64,000 nt of DNA from Flavobacterium sp. SUN052 (lineage in GTDB: Bacteria > Bacteroidota > Bacteroidia > Flavobacteriales > Flavobacteriaceae). The notes beneath the pieces were generated by a model. The model was not told where the DNA came from, did no database searches, and saw nothing but the letters and a program-made list of their open reading frames with translations. Below, piece after piece: positions 17,247-26,003 of this stretch. A program made the translations under genes and the position numbers. Location of the stretch: the NCBI RefSeq assembly GCF_028867935.1, contig NZ_JAPQNS010000012.1, positions 178,883 to 242,882 of the forward strand, read 5' to 3'. How positions within the stretch are numbered: the stretch's first letter is position 1; every line of letters begins with the position of its first letter.

Positions 17247-17699
17247 ATGAAACGATCCTTTAATTGCCTGATTCTCTTATTGATGCTCACCGCCAACGTG
17301 TTCGCTCAAAGTATGGTGGGCACCTGGAAACGCACAGCGATGGTGCTGACCGATGCCTCCGGCAAGAAAGAAGACATGATTCCGGTAATGACAAAGTCGA
17401 TGCCCTGCACACCCAATATTACGTATACATTTAACGCCGACGGATCATTCAGCGTTAACGTCCCCGATGCCTGTGGCTCCATGAAAAAGGCGATTCAGGA
17501 AATGAACAAACCCGCCCGCTGGACGCTAAGTGGCAACAAACTCAACGTAACGGTCAACGACAAAACGTACCCCGACTCGCAGTATGTGCTCACGGTCAGC
17601 GGCAATACCATGACCTGGGATTTTGATTATACTGCCAACAGGCAAGTCCCCAACCCCACCAACGCCAAACAAATACAGATCCGGTACACCAAGCTGTAA
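17247..17699 (+). CDS. Lipocalin-like exported protein
   Basis: A 150-residue protein with a signal peptide (cleavage after NVFAQ). The mature sequence begins with MVGTWKRTAMVL, the GxW signature typical of lipocalin-like domains, and continues with TYTFNADGSFSV and ARWTLSGNKLNV before ending in strands such as TMTWDFDY. Such proteins are frequent in Bacteroidetes and are thought to bind small hydrophobic molecules, although no ligand can be inferred. The gene sits 20 bp downstream of one small exported-protein gene and 14 bp upstream of the next. Confidence 0.78.
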   Translation: MKRSFNCLILLLMLTANVFAQSMVGTWKRTAMVLTDASGKKEDMIPVMTKSMPCTPNITYTFNADGSFSVNVPDACGSMKKAIQEMNKPARWTLSGNKLNVTVNDKTYPDSQYVLTVSGNTMTWDFDYTANRQVPNPTNAKQIQIRYTKL

Positions 17700-17713
17700 T
17701 CCTTCTATCTGAT

Positions 17714-18316
17714 ATGGCTTTAATGGCTACTCAACGCCGAGGTTGTTTGCCGTTATTGGCTCTTTTGCTGGTTACTGGCGGAGCTTTTGTGGCAATCAAA
17801 TTTTACGGCGGCAAATTCATTGATCGTTACCAGCGGCCCTGGGCCTACAGTACTACCGAACCGTTGCTGGTAGGAAAATGGCGAGGGAGGTTCAACGATC
17901 CCGACGGGGTTAACAAAACCATTGAGGTTCAGATTGATCTGCCTGAAACGGATGAAGAAAGACTGGAGCGAGCCAGCCGTAAACGACGTCGACGAACCTC
18001 TAATAAGCGGGCGTTTGGCGGCATTGCCGTGGTTACGAGCCGGTTGGGTCGCGAAGACTACGAAGTTCACGGGTCAGTTGATCGGGACGAAGATCACCAG
18101 TTCAGCCTGGAATTTTCCACCGTGGACGGCAAGTTTTCGATCACACCCAATTTTTACGTCAACGATACTGCACCCGGCAATCGCTGGGCAGGTGATCAAA
18201 TGAATCTCACGCTACGGTTTGCCTGGCACCGGCCCGATGGGTCAACCTTCTCCAGCAGCGCTGATCCCCGCTTCGACCGGGTGGCGGCCATTACCCTTAC
18301 TCGTATTACTCCCTAA
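17714..18316 (+). CDS. Membrane-anchored hypothetical protein
   Basis: A 200-residue protein with a single N-terminal transmembrane segment (about residues 11-28, LPLLALLLVTGGAFVAI) and an extracytoplasmic domain. A very basic patch (ERASRKRRRRTSNKR, about residues 86-100) interrupts the domain. The flanking strands (LVGKWRGRFNDPDG, EVHGSVDRDEDHQFSLEF) suggest a beta-rich fold. No family is recognised. An in-frame ATG at 17723 is an alternative start. Spacing of 14 bp to the previous gene and 23 bp to the next indicates a shared operon with the lipocalin-like and fibre genes. Confidence 0.7.
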   Translation: MALMATQRRGCLPLLALLLVTGGAFVAIKFYGGKFIDRYQRPWAYSTTEPLLVGKWRGRFNDPDGVNKTIEVQIDLPETDEERLERASRKRRRRTSNKRAFGGIAVVTSRLGREDYEVHGSVDRDEDHQFSLEFSTVDGKFSITPNFYVNDTAPGNRWAGDQMNLTLRFAWHRPDGSTFSSSADPRFDRVAAITLTRITP

Positions 18317-18339
18317 CAACCATTTTTTCTAGTCTGGTT

Positions 18340-19959
18340 ATGAAGCGCATCACCTTGTTGATCTTGCTGGCGACTGGTATTGGCCAAACGGCCGCCCAAA
18401 CGCTTCAGCTTAATAAAACCGGCGGCACTGTCGCCATTGGATCCGATGGGCAACCGGTTAATGCATCGGCTGCTTTAGACATAAAAAGTACAACGCAGGG
18501 CGTGTTATTACCACGACTTACCACGGCTCAACGAACAGCTATCAGCAACCCCACCAATGGGCTGCTGGTATTCGACTCCGACACGCAGAGTTTCTGGTTC
18601 CGGCAAAATGGGACCTGGGTATCGCTGTCGGGCGGAGGGGGCGGTTCGGCCGGTGTAGGCTGGCAGGCGATTGGGGCCAACATCAACAATACCAATACTG
18701 GAAACGTGGGCATTGGCACCAGTAATCCGCTTGCGAAGTTGAGTGTGGTGGGCAGTAGCACCAACGCATCGGGCACCAACACGGCCGATTTTGCCAACCA
18801 CAGCATTGGGCCAAATGTGAGCTTTTTTCACTTCGGCGATAAAGGGCACTGGCTCATTCGCTCGGCGGCTGACTCCGGTAATGTTGTCATGCAGGACATT
18901 AACCGGGGGCGAGTTGGAATCGGGACGGCCTTTCCAAGCTCAACGTTGAGCATAGTTGGTCGGCAGTACAGCCGCACCGCCACTAACACGGCCGACTTAT
19001 CCAATTTGTCTGCCGGTCCGAACATCAGTTATATTCATTACGGTGCCTACGGCGACTGGCTCATTCGCTCGGCTGCCAGTGCCGGTAAGGTAATTATGCA
19101 GGATATGACCGGTGCACAGGTCGGTATTGGAACAGCTTTTCCGGGAGCAACGCTGAGTGTTCAGGGGCGGCAAACGGGTTCGGGTAGCAATACCGCCGAT
19201 TTTTATCACCCTTCCATCGGGCCCAACTTAAGTCATATTCATTACGGACTTAAGGGGGATTGGTACATCCGCTCAGCCGCCAACGATGGCAATGTGGTGT
19301 TGCAGGACGTAAATACGGCCGGTAATGTGGGGATCGGCACGGGCCAACCTTCAGCCAAACTGAACGTGTCGACCCCCGGTGAAAATGCCGTACGTATCGA
19401 CGGAGCCAACCCCTACATGCTATTCCGAAAAGTGGGCGATAGTGGTACTGAGTACGGTTTTATCCGAACCTGGACTACCAATCCATTTAATCCAGCCACC
19501 TATCATGGACTAGAATTGGGGGTACCAACTTCATCGGCTGGTCAACCTGCCAAACATCTGATGTTTTCGACTAGCTACAACCTCCGCATGGTGATTTTAG
19601 ACAACGGCAATGTGGGCATTGGCATTAACAACCCGGCCCAGAAACTGGCGGTAAACGGCACCATCAGAGCTCGGGAATTAATTGTGGAAACCAGTGGCTG
19701 GCCCGATTACGTGTTTGCCCGAAACTATCGGTTGCGGCCGCTGGCCGAAGTTGAGCGATTCATTGATATGCATCACCACTTACCGGGTATGGCTCCAGCG
19801 GCCGATCTAGACAAAAATGGCGTGGCCCTGGCTGATGTAACGACTAAAATGATGGAGAAAATCGAAGAACTGACGCTCTATATTATCAATCAGCAGAAAC
19901 AAATTCAGGCATTGCAGCGGCAAGTAAAATCGACTCACAAACCATCGGCCCGGTTATGA
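18340..19959 (+). CDS. Tail-fibre-like repeat surface protein
   Basis: A 539-residue exported protein. A signal peptide is followed by ALDIKSTTQGVLLPRLTTAQ, a conserved opening of Bacteroidetes fibre proteins, then four homologous repeats of about 70 residues each, each starting near NVGIGT or RVGIGTAFPS and containing SIGPNxSxxHFG..GDWLIRSA...G.VxMQD. The C-terminal segment (FARNYRLRPLAEVERFIDMHHHLPG) and coiled coil (MMEKIEELTLYIINQQKQIQAL) resemble the trimerising end of phage-fibre-like proteins. It is probably a trimeric surface adhesin. Its stop overlaps the start of the following metalloprotease gene by 4 bp, so the two are translationally coupled. Confidence 0.85.
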   Translation: MKRITLLILLATGIGQTAAQTLQLNKTGGTVAIGSDGQPVNASAALDIKSTTQGVLLPRLTTAQRTAISNPTNGLLVFDSDTQSFWFRQNGTWVSLSGGGGGSAGVGWQAIGANINNTNTGNVGIGTSNPLAKLSVVGSSTNASGTNTADFANHSIGPNVSFFHFGDKGHWLIRSAADSGNVVMQDINRGRVGIGTAFPSSTLSIVGRQYSRTATNTADLSNLSAGPNISYIHYGAYGDWLIRSAASAGKVIMQDMTGAQVGIGTAFPGATLSVQGRQTGSGSNTADFYHPSIGPNLSHIHYGLKGDWYIRSAANDGNVVLQDVNTAGNVGIGTGQPSAKLNVSTPGENAVRIDGANPYMLFRKVGDSGTEYGFIRTWTTNPFNPATYHGLELGVPTSSAGQPAKHLMFSTSYNLRMVILDNGNVGIGINNPAQKLAVNGTIRARELIVETSGWPDYVFARNYRLRPLAEVERFIDMHHHLPGMAPAADLDKNGVALADVTTKMMEKIEELTLYIINQQKQIQALQRQVKSTHKPSARL

Positions 19960-21107
19960 AAAAGCTAGTAATTATTGGGTGGCTGATGAGTTGCTTCACC
20001 GCCGTTGCCCAAACGCCCGAAATGCCCCGTCCGTTTGGTTTTCCGGGTCGTTCTTTTTCCTGTGGTACAAAGCCCCGGTCAGCCCCGGTGAAGGTAGCTG
20101 AAAATGGACAGGATCGATTAGCCCGGAAAGCGGGCGTGCTGCCCTACTGTATCAAGGTCTATCTGACCGTCTTTGCCGACAACGATGGCTCAAATCGGGC
20201 GTCAACAGATGCCGATCAACTTCGACATTTCAATGCGATGGTGAGCCAATATGCTCCACATGGTATTTGCTTCGTGTTACTGGGATTACGACAAATAAAT
20301 AACAGCGACCTGAATATTCAGGATACAGACGATGAAGAAGCTGAGTTAGAGCCATATCTGATACCGGGAGCCTTCAATATTTTCACCCATGCAGTTTTAC
20401 TGTCCGGGAGTCAGGCCATAGGGGGAAGTGCGTATGATATTCCAAACACAGGGGCGTATGCCAGTCTGGTCCGGGGTAATATTTCTAATCCACAGGATTT
20501 TAACACCATGGCGCACGAGGTAGGTCATGCCCTCGGACTATACCATACCTTTACAACCTCAAACGGAGTTGAAAATGTAGCCCGCTCAGGTTCCTGCAAA
20601 GATTGTGAAGATGATGGTGACCTACTTTGTGATACTCCCGCCGACCCTGATCAGCAAAATTCCAATAATTTACTTGGGTCTTATTTAGCGGCCAACACCA
20701 ATGCCGCCTGCATTTACACAGGCAACCGGGTAGACGACTGTGGGGTTATGTTTGCCCCGGCAACCAACAACATTATGAGTTACGGGTCTAATCCGTGCAT
20801 TACGCAATTCACCGCTGGGCAGGGAACCCGAATGCGCTATTTTCTGGCCAACGAGTCGGACTTCGCGTCGATTCTGGCTCCAGAGTCAAGTTTCGCACCT
20901 GTATTGGGGGCTACTCTTTATACTTCAGGTACTTTGTTTGAAGTCGCCCGAGATATACTAACCGTCGGCGAGTTCAGTCCTTATCAGGTTGGTCAGTCAG
21001 CCACAATAGGAATGCATGCTAAGCGGGTTGTGCTGAAGCCAGGTGTTCGGTTTTCGCCGGGTACGGGCGGGCGGGTTCAGGTTACGGCTAACCCAAACTG
21101 TAATTAG
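19956..21107 (+). CDS. M43 (pappalysin-type) zinc metalloprotease
   Basis: A 383-residue secreted protease with a signal peptide ending at AVAQ. The zinc site is HEVGHALGLYH (about residues 187-197), the extended HExxHxxGxxH motif of metzincins. The following CKDCEDDGDLLCDTPADP is characteristic of M43 pappalysin-like proteases, and NNIMSYGSNPC supplies the Met-turn. A short C-terminal domain (about 80 residues) ends in VLKPGVRFSPGTGG, typical of a carbohydrate/adhesion-like end in this phylum. Translational coupling to the fibre gene suggests the pair works together at the cell surface. A convergent terminator follows. Confidence 0.9.
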   Translation: MKKLVIIGWLMSCFTAVAQTPEMPRPFGFPGRSFSCGTKPRSAPVKVAENGQDRLARKAGVLPYCIKVYLTVFADNDGSNRASTDADQLRHFNAMVSQYAPHGICFVLLGLRQINNSDLNIQDTDDEEAELEPYLIPGAFNIFTHAVLLSGSQAIGGSAYDIPNTGAYASLVRGNISNPQDFNTMAHEVGHALGLYHTFTTSNGVENVARSGSCKDCEDDGDLLCDTPADPDQQNSNNLLGSYLAANTNAACIYTGNRVDDCGVMFAPATNNIMSYGSNPCITQFTAGQGTRMRYFLANESDFASILAPESSFAPVLGATLYTSGTLFEVARDILTVGEFSPYQVGQSATIGMHAKRVVLKPGVRFSPGTGGRVQVTANPNCN

Positions 21108-21133
21108 TTGAAAGGGGGTTGGGCAATAAAGAA

Positions 21134-21178
21134 ACCTGGATAACGGAGGTAATTGGATATCACCTCCGCTAACCAGGT
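21134..21178. terminator. Convergent-gene terminator
   Basis: A 17-bp stem with two mismatches (21134-21150 with 21162-21178) and an 11-base loop lies between the M43 gene stop (21107) and the stop of the opposing protease gene (21188). Confidence 0.7.
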
Positions 21179-21187
21179 GCCAATTTT

Positions 21188-23878
21188 CTAAATATCAATC
21201 ACCTTCGAATACGCATCGCTTAATTCAGGACCGGGGACGTAGTAGCCCTGTAACGTTTTGAACTCGATTCGGCGAGCTTCATCGGTCACTTTCGTTACAA
21301 ACCGACCATCCATGTCCAGCTTGGTTTCGCTATAGACAACCAACGGCTTTTCGGGATTGCTGTCGTTGCGGAAAATCAGCAGCACCTTGCCCGTTGTCAC
21401 ACCGGGTGGGTTACGGCCACTATCTTCTACTACGCGTCCGGCAATGCGTCCCCCCTCCGTTACAAATGACTCGAACCTGGTTTTGCGGCCCCGAACCACT
21501 TCAACTTCGGCTCCGCCCAGCAAATTCACAGCATGACGCGGCTCATCGTGCGGATCTTCGGCAAAGCACGCCAGGCCCACCTTATTCGGAACGGTGCGGA
21601 ATTTTTCGATGACTCGTTTCAGATTTCGCTCGTCAGCTGGCTTGTTAATTAAGTCAATCACATCTTTCCCCCCTAGCGAAACGGGCGTTTTGAACAGGTT
21701 GGTGTGGTCGTATTCGAACATAACCTGCACTTTGCGGGTCTCACCCGGTTCCAGCCAAAGGGAGGTATTCTGCACGTAAGTCCGGTAAAGTGGATTACTC
21801 TGACCGGGCCGGATAAACACCCGAGTGGCTTTGTTGTAGGGGTTGCCAACCTCCACAAAAGTCATCTCACGGCTAGCAGGTGATGCCTCGCCCGAAATAA
21901 ACCGGGTGTAATTCGATTGGGCCAGGTTGTTATGCGGAGACATCTCGACCACCACTGGCGGACCCGTGATCACGTAGGTTGGAATACGAACAATTACGCA
22001 ATAGTGACCGTTTCCGGGCGGGTTCCAGTTGGTGGTGAACTCCACCGTACCCAACGCCGGAATAGAACGAACGTCGGCTCCCAAAGGCGTTTCGGGGGCA
22101 CCTCCCACGTTGAAATTCTTCACAAAAAACTCAACCCGCACGTTTGGCGCGGCCAGATTACCGTTGTTTTTCACCTTCGCTACCACCGTGTTGGGGTGGC
22201 CAGCCCAGGGCACATTGAACCAGGCTGAATCGGTCGCATTCCGAGCATTGCGCACCTCGATATCGGGGCTTTGCCATTGCCGGTCGGGTCCAGCGGGCCA
22301 AGGCCGAATGGATGGATCGGGACGGCTGTTTACACCATACTGCACCCGAATATCAGCTTTGTTACCGTCGATTCCGCTGGCACTCAGTTGAAAATCGGTG
22401 GGAAATGTAGGGTCCGACGAGTCGGTTTCGCGGTAATTTAGCCCATTCACCAACACACTGCCATCGTTGTCGGGGTCGTTCGGTACCAGCAGAATAACCG
22501 GACGGCTAATGGGTGCATCGCCGGGCGTTGAGTCTACATCCGTCACCAGCACGGCACTGTCAGTATCGAGCGTTTGGTCACCTACCTGCCCGGCCTGCCG
22601 CTTGCGGTATTCCACGTAATAATTCCAGCCATCGGCAATTCGAATTTCAATACCGCTTTTCCGGCCCGACGGGGGTGCACCTGCAGCAATTGGATGGAGT
22701 GTCACAGTTTCGTCGATAGGGGTACCGCCATTGGCAAAATTGTATGTTTTGAGCCAACTCGGCTGCACCCAGCCAAGCATCATCCTGTGAGCCAGCGAAA
22801 AATGCGACAGTTCGCCATCCCAGTGCATCATCTCCCAGTTACCGGCATTACGACCGGGTACGTCGGGAGTATATTGATCGCCCATACCGAGGTTATGCCC
22901 CAATTCGTGGGCAAATGTCTCGTGAATTTCGCGGTCGCCCACCACGCCCCAACGTTGCGGCATCGAAATAACGCCAAATGAACGGTTACCTTCAGCCGTC
23001 GAAAACGTACCGCCATTGGCATAGGGCCAGGCATTCAACATCACTCCGCCATCGCCCGTGGCCTGCTCCGAAATAAACACTACCGAATCGAAGTTGGTGT
23101 AATTAATCAGTGAATCACCCGCCGTAACAGCTGCTTGCCAGAACCCGCCTTTGGGCGCACCACCCGCATCGAAATAGTCCAGAAAAGCCCCGGAGAGGCT
23201 CACCGGGCCAAACACCTGCGCCGAAATGTCAAATCCGTTGTATGATACCTCCCGGTAATATTGCCGGGTACTGCGCACCTGCCCCCCCACTGATACTCCA
23301 TTGATCACCTCGTTTAACCAGCGGTTACGCACTTCATTCTGAGTAGCGGCATCAGTGGGGTACCGTCCGTTCGATGTGTCGATCAGCAACAGGGCAATAC
23401 GTCGGGTGCCGGTAGCCGGAATCACGTTTATGTTCTGCGGACCAGCCGGTCCGCCCCCCCAGGCAGCGCCGGTGGCAAACCGCTCGGCAACACCTGTAAA
23501 CGACAAGCTGGGACCGTTCACATCGTCGCTCCAGTTGGTATGCACCTCAAATTTTTGTTCAGCCAACAGAACGTTGGTACTTCGTTCTACTACTTCCAGT
23601 TTGTACGTGCCCGGCTCGTAGCCAGCACAAAACATAATGTCAGGCCGAGCTGGATCAAAGTCAGCATCGCGACATAATGAGATGACACCCGCTTTGGGAC
23701 CATCGGGCAAGCGAAATTCTAAATCGTCTATTGTGACGCTCCGTAATTTCAGAAACACCTTGCTGTATGAACCAACAAAGTGCGATTTCTCCATGTCGAT
23801 AGTAACGCGCTTACGAAGCAAGACCCCGGAGAGATCAGGGCGAAGGATTTTTTTGGGAGGAATAACTAACATGACCAA
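21188..23878 (-). CDS. Large M6-like zinc metalloprotease
   Basis: An 896-residue protein with a zinc site HETFAHELGHNLGMGDQY (HExxH at about residues 324-328, with the aspartate spacing of immune-inhibitor-A/M6-type proteases). The N-terminal 150 residues look like a beta-sandwich (GTYKLEVVERS). After the catalytic domain comes a CARDB-like segment (NTVVAKVKNNGNLAAPNVRVEFF) around residues 550-640, then further beta domains. No signal peptide is visible, which is unusual for this family; the N-terminus is either wrong or the protein is exported another way. Two start codons (23878, 23872) fit equally. The gene is preceded by 518 bp without any convincing gene. Confidence 0.8.
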   Translation of the reverse strand: MVMLVIPPKKILRPDLSGVLLRKRVTIDMEKSHFVGSYSKVFLKLRSVTIDDLEFRLPDGPKAGVISLCRDADFDPARPDIMFCAGYEPGTYKLEVVERSTNVLLAEQKFEVHTNWSDDVNGPSLSFTGVAERFATGAAWGGGPAGPQNINVIPATGTRRIALLLIDTSNGRYPTDAATQNEVRNRWLNEVINGVSVGGQVRSTRQYYREVSYNGFDISAQVFGPVSLSGAFLDYFDAGGAPKGGFWQAAVTAGDSLINYTNFDSVVFISEQATGDGGVMLNAWPYANGGTFSTAEGNRSFGVISMPQRWGVVGDREIHETFAHELGHNLGMGDQYTPDVPGRNAGNWEMMHWDGELSHFSLAHRMMLGWVQPSWLKTYNFANGGTPIDETVTLHPIAAGAPPSGRKSGIEIRIADGWNYYVEYRKRQAGQVGDQTLDTDSAVLVTDVDSTPGDAPISRPVILLVPNDPDNDGSVLVNGLNYRETDSSDPTFPTDFQLSASGIDGNKADIRVQYGVNSRPDPSIRPWPAGPDRQWQSPDIEVRNARNATDSAWFNVPWAGHPNTVVAKVKNNGNLAAPNVRVEFFVKNFNVGGAPETPLGADVRSIPALGTVEFTTNWNPPGNGHYCVIVRIPTYVITGPPVVVEMSPHNNLAQSNYTRFISGEASPASREMTFVEVGNPYNKATRVFIRPGQSNPLYRTYVQNTSLWLEPGETRKVQVMFEYDHTNLFKTPVSLGGKDVIDLINKPADERNLKRVIEKFRTVPNKVGLACFAEDPHDEPRHAVNLLGGAEVEVVRGRKTRFESFVTEGGRIAGRVVEDSGRNPPGVTTGKVLLIFRNDSNPEKPLVVYSETKLDMDGRFVTKVTDEARRIEFKTLQGYYVPGPELSDAYSKVIDI

Positions 23879-24157
23879 ACAGTTTTTTTGTGCAGGCTTG
23901 GGTGCCTCTGTTCGGATAGTCGTGTAAATGGCTCGGGCCGTTAACAGGCCATTGATTTAACGGTAATCATTTTGACAAAACGATTGATTTACATTAAATG
24001 ACAATAAAAACCGGCTTCAATTTGGCGCTGTGGCGACATTATCATTAAATAGCTATTAACCAAGTAATGTAGTATAGTTTATTTTTGAACGATCATGAGT
24101 AGCTTTGTACACAATCCGTTCCACAAATACGTAGAATTCTTTACTCACTGTAGCTAT

Positions 24158-24188
24158 AAAAAGAGCCGCCCCATTAGGAGCGGCTCTT
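24158..24188 (-). terminator. Hairpin with minus-strand T tail
   Basis: Stem AAGAGCCGC/GCGGCTCTT (24161-24169, 24180-24188), 9 bp, has a 10-base loop. On the minus strand it runs into CTTTTTATAG. It is a second terminator for the upstream permease gene or the middle of a plus-strand RNA. Confidence 0.6.
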
Positions 24189-24251
24189 GCCTTTTCAGGC
24201 CATTTATGTTGTCTATTATCTGTATTTGGGCAAAAACCTTGAAAAAAGGGC

Positions 24252-24287
24252 AAAAAAATAAGCTGGTCAATCCGCCAGCTCTTTTTT
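24252..24287. terminator. Bidirectional terminator after the permease gene
   Basis: A 6-bp stem AGCTGG/CCAGCT (24261-24266, 24275-24280) is flanked by A-rich and T-rich tracts on the left and right, giving a T tail on both strands. It lies about 110 bp after the permease stop. Confidence 0.75.
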
Positions 24288-24397
24288 ACCCACCGTAACT
24301 TGTACTATTGTACAGGTTCTTTTCTCAAAGAACGTGCCACAAATAAAAAAGGAATTAAAATCACAAACAAGCTTTGATCTTCTTTTTTGTTGTGTTG

Positions 24398-25858
24398 CTA
24401 GTTTTTACCGCGTTGAGTCAGGTAATAAACAGGAACGCCAATACCAGCAATGAGTAGTCCCATGCCCGTATTGAAGGTTTTCTCCGTCAACAGAATCACG
24501 CAGATCACGATAGCCGCAATCATGTATAGAGCCGGAACCACGGGGTAGCCAAAAGCCCTGTAAGGCCGCTCGGCTTGGGGCTCTTTCCGACGAAGCAGAA
24601 ACAAACCCCCGATGGTGACAATGTAAAACAGCAAGGATGCAAATGTGCAGTAGTCGAGTAAGTCGCCATAGGTTCCTGACAAACAAAGCAACGATGCCCA
24701 GAGACATTGCAACCACAGCGCTTTCGATGGAACAGAATTCTCATTGAGAACAGCCGCCTGCTTAATAAACAGACCATCTTTAGCCATAGCATAATAGAGT
24801 CGAGCTCCGGCCAGAATCAGACCGTTGTTGCAGCCAAACGTGGAAATCATGATCAACACCGCCATAATAGCTACGGCTACATTGCCGAAAATGGTCGAAA
24901 CGGCAGCCGTGGCTACCCGGTCCTGGTCAGCAAACTGAATTCCCCGGCCAATCACATCAGCGACATCCGCTCCGGGCGAGCCGTGCAACGGCAACAGCGA
25001 CAGATAAGCAACATTGGCCAGTGCGTAGATCGTAGTCACGATAAGCGTTCCGAAGAACAACGCCAGCGGAATATTTTTGCGTGGGTTTTTGATCTCACCC
25101 GCGATAAAGGTTACGTTGTTCCATGAGTCAGCCGAAAACAGCGACCCAATCATCGACGTTCCAAACGCCAGCAGCAGCGCCATTCCCGCCAGCGGAACCA
25201 CCGATCCATCTGCGCTGGTCCGTGTTGCTTCCCAGGCATTTTGAAAGTTGGCCGACAGCGTGCCGTTGCTCATACCAATGCCAATACCTAATAAAATGAC
25301 GCCAAACAGAGCCAGCAGTTTGGTTGATGTGAAGATGTTCTGAATAATTTTACCGCTCTGGACACCCCGGCTGTTGAGCCACGTGAGCAAGATCAGACTG
25401 CTGACGGCATAAAGCGAACCCAGTGAGAGTTTGAGGGGCCCCAGTGTGTAAAAGGCATTTTGGGGGTTGAGCGCCGGAATAAAAACGGCGGAGTATTTAG
25501 TGAAAGCCACGGCTACAGCGGCAATGGTTCCGGTCTGGATTACGGTGAAGACCGTCCAGCCGTATACAAACCCCAGCAGCTTTCCGTATGCTCGTTGAAT
25601 ATACACATACTGGCCCCCGGCTTTGGGCATCATGCCAGCAAGTTCGCCATAGCTCAGAGCGGCCGAAACAGTCAGCACACCCGTTACTACCCAAAGCATT
25701 AGCAACCAACCCGATGAGCCGAGGTTGCGGGCCATATCTGCTGAAACAATAAAAATGCCCGATCCAATCATCGACCCCGAAACAATCAGAGTAGAGTCGG
25801 TCAGGCCAAGCGAGCGTTTAAATTCGGTTTTTTCGTCAGCGACGGTCGGTTGTTCCAT
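24398..25858 (-). CDS. APC-family amino-acid permease
   Basis: A 486-residue inner-membrane transporter with about twelve hydrophobic segments. The amino acid/polyamine/organocation signature is clear: SMIGSGIFIVSADMARN in the first helix (the broken substrate-binding helix), YGELAGMMPKAGGQYVYI in helices 2-3, and GEIKNPRKNIPLAL in the middle loop. The final RAFGYPVVPALYM is typical of the LAT/cationic or neutral amino-acid subgroup. Substrate specificity cannot be read from the sequence. The gene is monocistronic, with a near-match -7 box (TATCTTTC) about 48 bp upstream of the ATG. Confidence 0.92.
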   Translation of the reverse strand: MEQPTVADEKTEFKRSLGLTDSTLIVSGSMIGSGIFIVSADMARNLGSSGWLLMLWVVTGVLTVSAALSYGELAGMMPKAGGQYVYIQRAYGKLLGFVYGWTVFTVIQTGTIAAVAVAFTKYSAVFIPALNPQNAFYTLGPLKLSLGSLYAVSSLILLTWLNSRGVQSGKIIQNIFTSTKLLALFGVILLGIGIGMSNGTLSANFQNAWEATRTSADGSVVPLAGMALLLAFGTSMIGSLFSADSWNNVTFIAGEIKNPRKNIPLALFFGTLIVTTIYALANVAYLSLLPLHGSPGADVADVIGRGIQFADQDRVATAAVSTIFGNVAVAIMAVLIMISTFGCNNGLILAGARLYYAMAKDGLFIKQAAVLNENSVPSKALWLQCLWASLLCLSGTYGDLLDYCTFASLLFYIVTIGGLFLLRRKEPQAERPYRAFGYPVVPALYMIAAIVICVILLTEKTFNTGMGLLIAGIGVPVYYLTQRGKN

Positions 25859-26003
25859 GTAGGTTTGGGGATAAAAAATCTGAGCGCTTTATTTGCTTCG
25901 GTTGCGAAAGATACCGACAAACTGAAAAAGCGAAAAACTTAGGCATGCAGTTTCTTTGTATTGAAAAGGTCGCTTCCTCGTTTTTGCGTAACTCTGCTAT
26001 CAT

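Larger units (their letters stand above)
23879..24397. other. 518-bp gene-free spacer with promoter-like box and two terminators
   Basis: No reading frame here is convincing; two short frames cross terminator hairpins. The spacer holds a TAnnTTTG match (TATTTTTG, 24080-24087, plus strand), a hairpin at 24161-24188 and a bidirectional terminator at 24261-24287. The arrangement box, hairpin, terminator over about 200 bp would fit a small RNA on the plus strand, but that is only a possibility. Confidence 0.5.

Noticed and set aside
24056..24253. 65-codon minus frame in the 518-bp spacer
   Set aside because: It runs straight through the hairpin at 24161-24188 and has no homologous look.
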